Shown one piece after another: positions 45,975 through 57,591 of a stretch of 64,000 nt of DNA. Source of the DNA: Chara braunii (lineage: Eukaryota > Streptophyta > Charophyceae > Charales > Characeae). A program made the translations under genes and the position numbers. Within the stretch, counting starts at the first letter, position 1, and each line of letters opens with the position of its first letter. The notes beneath the pieces are model-generated. The model ran no database searches and was not told the DNA's origin. It saw only the letters and a program-made list of their open reading frames with translations. The stretch is taken from the NCBI GenBank assembly GCA_003427395.1, contig BFEA01000034.1, positions 1,607,658 to 1,671,657 of the forward strand. The letters run 5' to 3'.

Positions 45975-48117
45975 TCTTGGAGTCTTGCCTAGGATCAAAC
46001 TAATCACAAGCCCGACTCAGACAGCACGTCCAAACGCCTCTAGCAATACGCCTCAATCAATTAAAGCTCAAGTACTCTTTTGACTAGGAAAACAACGAAG
46101 AAGAATACTTGGTTATACACAAAACCCGCGCTGCCGGTATCAGCCCCTAACCCTCTCACCCTCATTCTAAAAGAAGGGTTAACAGTTACTGTTGGTCTCA
46201 AATGGTCTTTTCTAAGTGTGTCTCAGTACATTATACCAGAGTTCAGCCGTGTACCCCATTGAGTTTAGCTCGTGGTAGACGTTACATGCTTTCTCATCCA
46301 ACAAAAGCACGTGCCCTTCTGATTACTCACCCATTGTTCATTGACACACGTGGACTCTAGAATTAGAGTATTGTTCAAGAGAAAAAAAAGAGAGGACGAG
46401 CGTCGACGAAAGATAGCTAATCTCCATCAAGCAGATACTTGGCCAGTAAATAAGCAATCTTCTTTAAGATTAGCTTTCTCCTGCTCATCAGTTAGTGCCC
46501 AGAATGGAATCATCAACGAGAGACGTTGCTTCGATACAAGGACAGTTCAGTTAAAACGAATATATATATAAAAAATTAATACAAATGCCCTTGACAGGGC
46601 AGGTACCCAAGTCGGGTAATCAACAGATGGTAACACATGGCTGAGAAGCAAAGTGTAGAAAATCAAGATTGATAATGAAGCTAGTTTCTAGCGATGCAAC
46701 GTCATTTCGCGTTCTTGGATATTATTCCCTTATCCCATTGACAACCAACTTAGAATTACGCGTGAGAACAACAACAGAGGCTTTGCCAAGGCTCTAACAA
46801 CTTACTTCAATCAAGTGTGTTCATTAGCAATCTCCTCAAATGGTGTGACCAATTCGACACTCAGGCATACTTAGTTGTCACTCAGTTTAATCCCTTCTGT
46901 TTTCACCGCCATCAGCTCCGTCGATAAAGGTGACTGGCCCCCGCATGAGAAGTTCGAACTTGCATTCTGGAACTATCGGCCATTAGATCTCTTTCATCCA
47001 GCACCGATCACCCGGCTCATCAATTAGTAGCTGGCTCCCGTCACCCAACTTAATGACCTACAGTCTTTTGTAGCAAAGGTACAGGATCACTGCCTGACTA
47101 CACTCGGATAACAAAGTAATAAAAAGGTCTGCGTTGCCTGAGACTCCGCTCCAGATGTAACCAAGAAGACGAATCGATTCAGAACTTGATCGACGAAGGC
47201 GGGAACGAAGAGCCATGCTACAGTTCGGAACACCCTCTTTATGCTATCACTTAGAAATGCTCGAGGCTATTTGGCCCATGACCACGAGTTTTAAACGTTT
47301 TCGATGATCCTGTTTCAACAAGTCTTATTGCACTCCCGGGCGTATTAACGCTGACAAGGAGGACTAGTTCCAGAGGGCTTCCACGCTCTCTTACTCGTGA
47401 CAACTATCGACAGCCACCTTGTACAGTCTCACAATTCGCGAGATCAAAATAGTTGCACTTCCCGATAGCACCTCGGATCACCATCCAAATGCCGAAAATG
47501 GAAAGTAAACTCAAGCTAAACAGTGCTCGTACCAACTACTCGTGATCCGCTTGCATGTTCTTCACGTGGGGCTCGACAGTTGACAATCCCCTACTGCTTC
47601 AAATGTTCTGACGACATCTGAAGGAGCAAGATGGCAAATTATTTTGGGGCGCTACATTGAGAATGACGCGTCAATCATGTCAGTGGCCAGCCGCCCATCG
47701 CCATCACGTAACCTCAGAACACCTGGCGAGTTCCAAGAAGAACAAAACTTAGTAGCCAAGACTCAGCGGAGAGACCGCCGTGTCGCCCCGACAAATGCCG
47801 CGCATGCTCCATGACAAGAACAGTTACAACCAAGCCACCAGAAAAGTATCGCACGCACAGGTTCAGTCACGACTCGACCTCGGGACACGATAGTCCAGCC
47901 ACTCTTCTCCGCGTGCTCAACCACGCCATGCTCTGTTTCCCCAGAGAAACAGTTGACGTCATTCGCACCTTTCAAGCTTGCTCTCGCTCTTTCCCAGTCT
48001 CCCCTTCCGTTGACTTCCTCTCGATGTCTCAGGCCCTGCCACGTGCAACCCGTGCCTGCGCATACTGATCACTCACACACCCTTCCCTTTTTCTCCCGCC
48101 TTTCCTGTCCCACGTCC
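45975..48117. other. Ty3 3' region or inner LTR, no recognised gene
   Basis: Only short frames without motifs are present. Whether the segment is LTR or 3' untranslated region cannot be decided because the other LTR is cut by the window end. Confidence 0.4.
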
Positions 48118-48672
48118 TCAGGGACTCCGCTGCCGCGAGCTGGCCTCGAACCCGCCTTCCACAGGTAGTGCCAGCGGGTGGTTCTTGCGAACCTGGTCCG
48201 GCCTGTTCCAGGACTGAAGGTCCGTCTCCCGGTCTCTTGCCTCGCTCATCTCGCCTTCCCCACCCGAGTCCCTGTCCAGATGGGCCTGTTCCCTGTCCGC
48301 TGTGTCCATTGAGGTCTCGGTCTCATGATACGAGACCGTTACCTGCATTCTTGTCGTCACTCCGTCCCTCCTGCAGCGCCTCTCCGCACGATCTCTTGCC
48401 TCCGTGATCGCGTCCTGCAGTCTCGAGTTAGTCTTCATCTCCACCTCCTTAGCCCTGTCCACGTTGATCTTCAGCCTCTGTTCGTCCCATCCATCGTAGT
48501 TAAGCATTACTGTGATCCAGGACCCTTCCCCAGACAGGGGTTTCCACCGAGCCTGGTGGAACCAGTAACCTGGCCTATAGCCATGCAGTGCCATAGCCAG
48601 ACTTTTCTCAGCAGACCTTGGACAACACAAATCTGCCCGCCGAGAATAGTAAGTCACTACTAGAATACACAC
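48118..48672 (-). CDS. unrecognised charged open frame, 184 codons
   Basis: A minus-strand frame, on the coding strand of the Ty3 element, encodes a C-terminal half rich in Asp/Glu/Arg (DAITEARDRAERRCRRDG) after a Trp-containing N-terminal part (GYWFHQARWKPL). It might be an accessory element protein or chance. No domain was recognised. Confidence 0.25.
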   Translation of the reverse strand: MCILVVTYYSRRADLCCPRSAEKSLAMALHGYRPGYWFHQARWKPLSGEGSWITVMLNYDGWDEQRLKINVDRAKEVEMKTNSRLQDAITEARDRAERRCRRDGVTTRMQVTVSYHETETSMDTADREQAHLDRDSGGEGEMSEARDRETDLQSWNRPDQVRKNHPLALPVEGGFEASSRQRSP

Positions 48673-50042
48673 AGTAGACTGCCCACAAGACTAACAGAGC
48701 GCTGTAGAAGCGATTAGCAGGGAACAACATCCCAGCTTCTCAGAGTAGAGAGGGCACACCTCATGCACACCGTGCAACTCCATCACCCTCTTCCCTTTAT
48801 AGCCCAAGATCCATGTTTTCTAAATGCGAGATAACTCTCAGAGTTCTATGTTCTAACAATCTACAAATTCGTAATTAACAAAATAAATCAAAATAAATTA
48901 GAATAAACAGAGAAGGGTGGCTTGAAGCAAAACACCAACGGTCACAGTGCCTACCCCAACTTTCAGCCACTAGCCGTTCATTTTAATCGTGAAATGACCT
49001 CAGGCTCGAAGTCGTGGTCCCATAACGAGATACCTCCAGCACATTTTCCCCTTCAAAAGACACCCTCAGACTACCTCTGATGGGTACCCGTGTCCGATGG
49101 CAAGGAGGGGGTTCATGACCTCCTATAGGGGGTGATGGGCTTCCTATTGATGCGGCCGCGGGTCACCCTTGTTTTGGGGTCCTACCGCGCGGCGCCCGAT
49201 CAAACCTCCCAACTATCGGTCCGAAAAGTGACAGGCCAAACCAGTCTGGGCCACAGGCTGCTGCCGCGTTCGAAATTCGAACCGTCGGCCTTCCCGCGAA
49301 GTGATAGGGACCGAAGGAAATCAGAAAAAGACTCGGCAGTAACAATAATAACAACAGTAATAATAATAATTATAATAATATCAAAAGAAGGAAATAAAAC
49401 ATAGTGTCTCTGAATTCTCTTGTACCCCCGAATACAACTATTGGAGTCGAGCACTTGGTCTAGACGTCCGCACAGGTTATCGCTACCACATCTCCGCACC
49501 TCGCCCGAGTCACAACCACCAGGGCCAGACAGTCCCTTCAACTCCGAGCAGGCTAGGCTATCCGACAGCGACCGCGGCTAGGAAATTAGACCGCCGGCCA
49601 ACCCCGAATAAAAACAAGAACTTAAGCCCTCGCATAGACTTGACAGTTAGTTTTTATTTTCTTCTTCCATATTTTCTCTCCTTAGGGCGTGATCGACGCG
49701 CAGTAGAAATAATAGCGCTGGTCTTTTCAACTCCGCGTCCCAGGGCGAACCCGGCGGCTACCGTGGCCACAGGCCGGTAGTGCTCTGTTGTACAGCAGGG
49801 CGCTGAGCCTGCGCGGACCAATGGAAAGACCTGTGGCGCACCCTTTTTGCAGAGGGCAGGCACCAACAGGGCCGGTCCACGTCAAGGTACAGCCCGGGTA
49901 CTAGGGATCGTAGTTAGAGAACACACTTTCAAACCGCGGACACCAAGCAGGGACTTGGTACGCAGAGGAGGGTCGGGACACCGAGCCTACGACATAATAC
50001 CAAACCCCCACCCAGCGTCCCCGCTGGGTCACGTATACGCAG
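48673..50042. other. no recognised gene
   Basis: Short frames only. An AT-rich trinucleotide-like stretch (AATAATAATAATTATAATAAT) lies near 49356. Pyrimidine-rich DNA at 49650-49682 is a polypurine tract candidate on the minus strand. Confidence 0.45.
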
Positions 50043-50046
50043 CAGG

Positions 50047-50052
50047 TATAAA
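50047..50052 (+). promoter_or_regulatory. TATA box candidate
   Basis: GGTATAAAGTA fits a TATA box about 295 bp before the ATG of the plus-strand RGG-type frame at 50347. It might instead serve the retroelement. No start site was determined. Confidence 0.3.
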
Positions 50053-50346
50053 GTAACCTGCTCCGACACTTTTCTTACCCTTTTGTTGAGACTCGTGGTG
50101 TGGTTCACACTATAGTTTTTGCGCTAGCGGTCTCTCGTACTCTCGCATCGCTCGCACTCCCACTCACTGCGCGCAGCAACTCCGCGTGATTTCGCGCTGT
50201 TGATTTTCTTCTTCCCTTTTGTGGTTCGCAATTCTTGCATAGCAGAGCTCTCTTTCCCTATCAATAATAGCTCTCCTTTACGTTTACAGTAATTTTCCCA
50301 AGCGCAATCGTTAGCGCCACTTCCCTTGTTCCTTCTCATTTTAGCC

Positions 50347-50712
50347 ATGCCGGAAGCACGTAGGGGACGGGGAAGAGGAAGGTGTGGCAGAGGTGGAAAG
50401 GCGCGTGAAGAGCCGCCGGCCTGTGCACGGGGAGTCTATAGCTGTGAGGAGGAGGAGGAGGAGATACGGGGTTATGGGGAGCACTCTAGACCCTACTTAC
50501 GCCATCTCCTCCCGAGTTGGTATGAGAGGACTCCATCTCCAGAGAGGATGGAGTATTTTCGAAAAACGTTTGAGCCACGCTACAGCGCACCCAATACTTC
50601 CTCCCCTCCATACACTCCTAGGGCCCCTCCCTCTCCTGCAACGAGCAGAGCCCTAGTGACCATCCCTTCCGTTCCTTGCACTGCTCCCCCTACTTCTCAT
50701 CCCAACGGCTGA
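50347..50712 (+). CDS. small RGG-rich N-terminus protein candidate, 121 aa
   Basis: The ATG at 50347 opens a frame of 121 codons. Residues 5-20 are Arg/Gly-rich (RRGRGRGRCGRGG), a composition typical of RNA-binding RGG boxes; an acidic run (EEEEEE) follows, then a Pro/Ser/Thr-rich tail. A possible TATA box lies upstream. It is antisense to the Ty3 element, between integrase and the matched LTR part. No homologue was recognised; low-complexity composition keeps confidence low. Confidence 0.3.
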   Translation: MPEARRGRGRGRCGRGGKAREEPPACARGVYSCEEEEEEIRGYGEHSRPYLRHLLPSWYERTPSPERMEYFRKTFEPRYSAPNTSSPPYTPRAPPSPATSRALVTIPSVPCTAPPTSHPNG

Positions 50713-51114
50713 ATTCTTTTCAGTATTTTGTTTCTTCTCTCTCTACTTCAGATAGAGCTCATGGCGATTTTCTACATATTGTACAGGCGTGATTTCTTCT
50801 CGTCCTTCTGAATTACCAACTCATGCATCACTCGTAGTGTCCCTGGCTTGAGAGTTTGAACACCTTGAGGTCGGGGACGCAGGTTCCTTGTGAACCAGAC
50901 CGCTTGTCGGCCACCAAATAAATTTAAGAAGGATTACGTTTTTATTTTCTCGATTGCTGCTGGTTCCGACCTCTTGTTATTCTGAGGTCTGTTCTCACTC
51001 TGAACTGTACCGCAGAGAAAGGTTACCTTGACTTTCACCTCAGCTGAAAAATTGAAACATCGTCAGTCTGATACCAGTGCTTGGGACACTTGTCCAATCT
51101 GACATGCTGGGAGT

Positions 51115-51341
51115 AGGGCATACCAAACCCTTTTTTCGTTTTCTGGCTTGAGTGAGTTACCTTCTCAACTTCTCAAGTGACTCAGGGGATACCAAACCCT
51201 GTTTTCTTTCTCTGGTCTGAGTGAAGCATCTCCTTAACTTTTCAGATAGAAAGAAAGGGATACCAAACCCTTTCTGTTTTCTCTGGTTAGAGTAAGATAT
51301 CTCCTCAACTTCTCATGTGATTCAGGGGATACCAAACCCTG
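51115..51341. repeat. hairpin cluster 3: loop ATACCAAA
   Basis: Four units spaced 60-80 bp share GGATACCAAACCC or GGCATACCAAACCC. The stems are AGGG/CCCT (51115-51131), CAGGG/CCCTG (51183-51201), AGAAAGGG/CCCTTTCT (51252-51275) and CAGGG/CCCTG (51323-51341). The third stem differs from the others and still pairs perfectly. Flanking phrases (TTTCTCTGG, CTCAACTTCTCA) show the units are also tandem repeats. Confidence 0.78.
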
Positions 51342-51593
51342 TTTTCTTTCTCTGGTCCGGAAACTTAAGATAAATCTTTGTCTACCTGCAAAACAGCGAG
51401 TCCCATACACAACAACTATGCCCCAGCAAACAGACTTCCCGATAGTTATCAGCCAAGCAACAAATAAACAAAATAAAACCCAGAATAAAATAAAATATAA
51501 TAATAATAGAATAATAAATTAATAAAATAATAAAATAACAGACACAATAAAAACGATTCTTCACCCCCACGAGTTTATTGATTATCTTGGTTT

Positions 51594-52532
51594 TGGCCCA
51601 CCACTGGCCAGGAATGACAGACATCCCGTTGGTCTGACATACCTCATTCGGCCCGCCTCAGGCCAGGACTAGTCAGACCATTTGTCTTGACAGCCCCTTT
51701 GACCTGCCTCCAGGTCAGGACCAACATACCCACTACTCGAGTATGACAGCCCCTTTGACCTGCCTCCAGGTCAGGACCAACATACCCACTACTCGAGTAT
51801 GACAGCCCTTTGGCACTCTCGCCAGGACACCCAGACTATAATGGGTCTGGTCACCCTATGACAGCAGACGTCCCGTCAGTCAAACTGCCTCGAACCCGGA
51901 TTCGACCACTGCGGTCGGGGACCGACTCACCCACCAGTTTTTGGCCAAGGGCGCTGGTTGCCCCGCCCAGAATTTTGAACGTAGGACCCGGTCTAACTAC
52001 GATTCAAGGCTCTGGTGAACCTTACTAGCTTGCATCCTCTAACTGCGGTAGGGTTCCAGCTGACCCTTTTCGACCTCACAGACCAGGCGCCCGGAGCCTT
52101 AGCCTCAGTCGACTACCAAATTCGACACTCGCGTCGGGGACCTGCTGACCCCACCAGATTGCAACCTACTGCAGTAAGGCTCTGGCTGACCCCGACAATC
52201 AATGCATCCTCAGGTTAGAGAAGAAGACCTCAGGCACAGACAATCAGACAAGCATATTATAGCCCACAAGCAGACTGCCCACGCCCCATAACATGACAAA
52301 CATTTCTCAAGAGACGTCCCGTCAGTCTCGAGAGGCTCTGAATAACAACGTGATAACCAGCACCAAGCCCTTACAGGGGACCTCCCTTCAGTGTCAAAAA
52401 GGATGCTTAATGTTGGCCCTAGAGAGGTCCCTTCCCTCAGCTGGGAATTTTCTTTTCCAAGAGACATCCTGTCAGTCCCAAGGAAATACTGAAATACTGA
52501 TCTCAGAGAGGTCCCTTCCCTCATCTGAGTAA
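51594..52532. repeat. hairpin cluster 4 and nearby tandem repeats
   Basis: TGGCC/GGCCA (51594-51610), GGCC/GGCC (51650-51664) and TGACCT/AGGTCA (51700-51717; duplicated at 51756-51773) share a short C-rich loop (CACCACT, CGCCTCA, GCCTCC). The last is part of a 56-bp tandem duplication. Further on, GAGAC/GTCTC surrounds GTCCCGTCA (52311-52329), and GAGAGGTCCCTTCCCTCA recurs near 52421 and 52503. Interpretation is as for the other arrays, with fewer informative units. Confidence 0.6.
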
Positions 52533-52955
52533 GGACAGACAACTTAGTCAAAAAACACGAAATCCTTCTGCTGACAACTCTTAATCAGACAGAACTGAAC
52601 TCCTTTATGCCCGTCATGCTTTCTTTTTATTATAAGAATAATACTAATTATATCTTCTGATGTGCCACAGCCATGAGTTCCTCATATTTTTTGACACTAC
52701 GTCAATGCTCACAAAATCTGTATCTCATAGTTATTCCCCACTCTCAGGGACTTGAGACTCATGGATCGACTATTGCATTGCATCAAAGATATAGTCTTAT
52801 TAACTTTGTTGCTTGTTGAAACGGAAAGTTAACTGACCTGCAGAAAAATTGAAATGTTGAATTGACCATGCAAGGACGATCACACTCTGCCGAAAATTCA
52901 GTATTGCTGTCTCATTGTCTTACTGTACTTTTCTCTATTCTCTGGAACTGTTCTC
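52533..52955. other. 3' side of the Ty3 coding region, no gene
   Basis: AT-rich DNA following the integrase remnant in element orientation. No polypurine tract could be fixed. Confidence 0.4.
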
Positions 52956-54160
52956 TTACTTGGAGGACTGACCTTTCTTCCCTCTCTTCGAGGTCACTGT
53001 AGGGATAAAATTAGGGTCTCTGAAAATGAACTTACGAAGTCTTGATCCTGACACCATGTCATGAACCGTGGATCCGTCCATCTCTAAGACCTCATAAACT
53101 TTGCCTTCTGCTTCCCTTGTGATTCTGTAAGGACCAAGCCATCTGGGCTCCAACCTTTTAGTCCACTGTGTCTAAAGGGAACTGTCGAACCGAAGGACAA
53201 CATCTCAAACTTTCAGTTTCTCTTTTCTTATATATTTTTTCTTGTTCCATCTTTCTTGATCTAATAATCTGTTGGATGTCATTCTCTCTGCAGCATCCAT
53301 CACTGTCTGGTCAACTTCTGATATTTGTCTCATTGTGATCTGGAGGAGCTCTGAAATAGAATAGTCTCTGTCACTTTCTTGACTTGACCAAGTCTTGACA
53401 TGACCAAGTCTTGACAATGTTTTCAATAGGTAATGTAGCATATCGGTCATACCACAGAGTAAATGAAGCATGACCAGTAGTTCTCTTGATCGTTATGTTG
53501 TCGTCATATACAACAGCTCTTAATCCTTTTGGCCAGTTACTGAGATTTCCTTCACACCACTTGGCCAATGAGTCTTTCAAAGTCATGTGACCTCTTTCAA
53601 CAGGCGCATTCGCTTGAGGATGGTAAGTTGTCACATATCGAATTCTGACACCCAATCTAAGAGTGGTTCTCCGACAATCTCATTTCTGAATTCCGATCTT
53701 CTGTCTGAGACAAATTCTCTGATAAAAGGATACCTGAGATAAATTTCTTCTATCAAATCAGCCACTTGCTCGGCTGTCTTCCTTTTCAGAGTTTTTGCCT
53801 CAACATATCCAGAGAAATTATCTCTCATGTTTAGTACATATCTCATCCCGCCCTTGCCTAATGGCATAGTGATGAGATCCCAATGAACTCTACTGCCTGA
53901 CTCTACCAAAATAGTGAAAAATAAAGGCTCAATCATTCTTGTGGTAGACCTCTTCTGACATAACACACATGATTTACAAAATCTGAAAATCATGTCTCTC
54001 ATGCCAGACCAGAAGTAGAGTTTGACAGTCTTAGAGTAGGTTGTGGCCACCAGCAACCCCGCCATGTAGAGCAACGATTATCTCTAACTGTCTCTCTTTT
54101 CCACAGACCACTCTTAGTGGAGGTAGGTCTCCCTTACCATCCATAAAGAGATGTTCTCTT
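52956..54160 (-). pseudogene. Ty3 integrase remnant
   Basis: The N-terminal zinc site is visible as HGGVAGGH (one frame) and CKSCVLC (next frame), split by a frameshift near 54070. The core has Asp in VHWDLITMP (codon 53877-53879), Asp in FVSDRRSEF (53703-53705) and Glu in PVERGH (near 53598). The last two are about 35 residues apart, fitting DX35E, but a second frameshift near 53640 separates them. The usual DNGSEF is changed to DRRSEF. A C-terminal piece (52956-53153) has the GPY/F-type signature RWLGPYRI. It would insert the cDNA; here it is inactive. Confidence 0.85.
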
Positions 54161-54203
54161 TTTAGCCTTAATTTTTTCCGTAAATTTTTACATTAATATT
54201 CCT

Positions 54204-55876
54204 TCAGCTGTTCCTTTTCCATCTTCTTACCAATCTCTTGATAACCCTCGTCATAATCCTCGGAAATGAAAAATGTATTTTCTTCCTTCTTTCACCTTCT
54301 TCGTCTTCCTTTGAGCCAGCTGCTGCATTAACTTTAGCATACCAATCATTTGGCTCATCTTTTTCTTCTTTTCGAAGAATCGACTCATAAATATATGCAT
54401 TAGGGATCTCCCCGCAGTTGTTTCTCTCTTCAGAACACAAACTCCACTTGTAGGAGCGTGGTACTTCATAATCCTCATCATCTTTTTCATTCATAAAATT
54501 ATCAACATAGGCAGATTCTTCAATCGTTCCATTTACATCTTCTTTTTCTTCTTTTCTCCACTCAATCCGGCTTAGACCATCTGCTGTGTTCTTCTTAGTG
54601 AGAATTTTTTCCAACTTAAAATCATATGTCCAGATTAAGGCGATCCACTTGCTGACTGTTGGATCTACCTGTTGGTGCTTCTTAATGACACCTATCACAG
54701 CAGATGCATCAGTCCTCAAGATAAATCTTCTCCCTAGTACGTAGTGCTTGAAGCACCTGAGGCTATGGATGGTTGTCAGCAGCTCGTTTCTGAATTGGGT
54801 ATAACCTCTTTCTATAGAATTGAGGGTCCTGCTCTCAAATCTCAAAGGCCTCTCTTTCCCATTTTCATCTTTCTGAATGAGCTCACCACCTAGAGCAACT
54901 GGTCCTCCATCGGCCTCGATGATGAAGGGTCTTGCCTCCTCATCATCATAAAATGACACTCACAGCACTACGCCACCATCTTTTAGTTTTTCTTGCAGAG
55001 TTTCTGCAGCGACTTGTCTTTTATCATTCCAAGCTAGACTAACCTCTTGCCTTACCATCTCCCTCAAAGACTCTGCAAGGGTAGCAAAATGAAGAATAAA
55101 AATCCTCCAGAATCCACAGACGTCCAAGAAGCTTCTGACATCTGTCACTCTCTTGAGTGGCAGAGGTCAGTTTAAGATTTTTTCTATCGTTTTGGGGTCA
55201 GAACTCCTACCCTTGAGGAAACATCTGAAGCCCAAGATGATTAATTCTGGCTGGAAGAGAAGAGACTTTGGTCCACTGGCAGTCAGGTTATATTTTAAAA
55301 ATCTCTCTAGGACCATTTTTACCCCTTCAGCATGTTCCCAGACAAACTTTCTGACTCCACCTGCGACCGAAGTCTCATCCCTTACCAGGGGTCCTTTTAC
55401 AAGATTGACATCAATATAGGGGTTGTTTATCTTATGAAAAATATCTTGCATGACTTGGATCGTATCCCTTTGAACCACTGTCACACCATTAGTCCAACCC
55501 TGAGGTACCACACACATCTGAATGAGCCCTCTTCGCGTGTGCATGACAATCATTGGTCGGCTAGTGGGATCAATGGGAAAATGATCGTAGCCAGAATACA
55601 AATCAACTAAGGAATAGATGCATCGACCAACAAAGGATTTAGAGAGGAGATCAGCATTAGAATGACTACCTGCATCACGTACCGTCACAGAGTTGAGATT
55701 CTGAAGATTCGGTATCCATCTCAGTCCACCTCCTGGTTTCCAAAAACAAAACCAGTGGTTAGCACACGGTCCGTCAGCAGGTTCAGCAACATTAGATGCA
55801 ATCTTCTTGTCAAGATACTTTACAATCTCTGCTTTTTCTTTCAGGGCATACTTGGTCGGCCTATCATTTCATGGAA
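54204..55876 (-). pseudogene. Ty3 reverse transcriptase-RNase H remnant
   Basis: One frame carries RT then RNase H with TGA at 55877 (site normally Trp, HVP-NDRP), 55167 (normally Trp, KILN-PLPL) and 54960. Fingers: ANHWFCFWKPGGGLRWI; motif A: SLVDLYSGYDHF; motif B: VVPQGWTNGV; motif C reads PYIDVN, so the second catalytic Asp of YIDD is replaced by Val. RNase H shows IEADGGP, FESRTLNSIERGY and LRTDASAVIG, ending NTADGLSR, typical of Ty3 elements. The changed motif C and the stops make it inactive. Confidence 0.9.
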
Positions 55877-56557
55877 CGTGATCAACTGACCAGATTTTGG
55901 CCATCTTGATTATATCCACGTCCAACCGCCCTCTCTCTTCATCATTAAAGGAGAATGCACCTGAGAGCTCCTGACACATTCTGAAGATATATTATTTCTC
56001 TTTGGGCAAGATAACTTAATCCGAGGCTATCTTTATTGTATCAAATCTCTCTTTGGTAACTTTATTCCCCAACTTCGCATATTCTCTCAATGCTTTAATA
56101 ATCTCTCTCTCTTTTTTTAATGCTGCATCAGAATCATTTTCTATTAGGACTGCCACCAGGTTTTTTCTTACCCCTTTGGGTTTATATTTTCTTTTTGACC
56201 CAGTGACTATTTTCCTAAAAAAAGATGAGTCGATGCAAACTTTAATTATATCTTTCCACCTTTAGCAGTCTCTATGACCTTCTTAAATGCTTCAATTTGT
56301 TCATCCTCATCTTCGAGTTTACCAAGGGCTTTTATCATTTTTGAAACTTGATTGATACCCATTGAAATCTCTTATTTTGCCTCTTGTTTTCCTTCTTCTC
56401 TTAGTCTCCTAATCCTTTCAGTAGACTCTTCTCTTCTGATTGAATTAGCAGACAACTGATGCTTGAAATCACTTTTAGTGCAGACCATAAAGGTTTGCTC
56501 CTGAGAAGTCTCAGAATCCTGTAGGCCGATCCAAGATGACCCCTCATGATTGAAAAA

Positions 56558-57328
56558 TTAGACCGCCTCCATCCTATGCAAGAATGGAGTCCCCAAGATA
56601 CAGTCATGGTCTAGTTCCGGCACTACAAAACTCAACAACTCCACTGTCATGGTGCCGATTCTGATAGGCAGGTTATCAATAAATCCTGCTACAAAGAGTT
56701 CTCCAACAATATTACTCAGTATATTTTTCGCAGCTCTATCAATAGATAAATTACAAGCTTCCATTGTTCTTCATGAAATGAGTATCATCTCTGCCCCAGA
56801 GTCCACTAAGGCTAGAATCTTCACTTGATTAATACGAATGGTCAGGTGTCCACATCCTATGGTTGCAAATCTCATCTTGCAACCTGATAATGACCTGTTC
56901 ACCTGATTGGAAAAAACTGATCCCAAGTAATTAACTTCTAATTTATTCTTCTCAATCAATTTCTTCAGTTCCTCTCTCAGTTTGGGTGCTAGAGTTATTG
57001 CTTCCTTGAAGAACAGAGTCACTTCAGTCTCTTCCAACATTTTAGAAATTACATCAGAAATCACTGTCTTATCTTCCAAATCACTCTTGAGAAAGAATTT
57101 TCTCATTCTTCCTTGTTCATTCTTTCTATTGGTATCTTCTGGTTCTGGATTATCAAGAATATTAATCAGTGATTCCTCGACCTTCCTCCTTTTCTTTTCC
57201 TCTATCATCTGAGGCGTCATGCGTGTCTGAAGGTTTCTCACTTCACCGAGCGTGACACTGGGTTCCATGACGAGGTCTGGAGGTAGATAACCATCGAATG
57301 ACATCATGTTTGTCAGAAAATTAACCAT
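56558..57328 (-). pseudogene. Ty3 aspartic protease remnant
   Basis: The frame contains ILALVDSGAEM (DSGA active site, about 56786-56812). After an in-frame TGA at 56771 it continues to a hydrophobic strand and the second conserved block DHDCILGTPFLHR, then TAA at 56558. The N-terminal 140 residues are a charged linker after Gag. This protease would cleave the Gag-Pol polyprotein. Confidence 0.8.
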
Positions 57329-57352
57329 TTCGTTGGAAGAAAATTCTACTAA

Positions 57353-57591
57353 TTAAGGAGGACTCTGAGAAATAGGATTCCTTTCCAATGGAGGTTCACT
57401 TGTAGAAGCCTCGCCAGACACACACTCTGTCAATGTTAAAGATTGCAGGGACAACTCAGTTATGGTGTGAGGATCACTTGCTTTCTGTACTAGTTCATTA
57501 GGCAACTTATCAATGATAAAATGAACATTCACATTAGTCTTTCTCTTATTCTTCGTCTTCATCTTTTCATCGTGTCTAAAAACAAGAAGTC
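57353..57591 (-). other. Gag-protease linker frame
   Basis: An 80-codon minus-strand frame with Lys-rich N-terminus (KTKNKRKTN) and Ser/Pro-rich end links the Gag and protease remnants. No domain is recognised. Confidence 0.4.
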
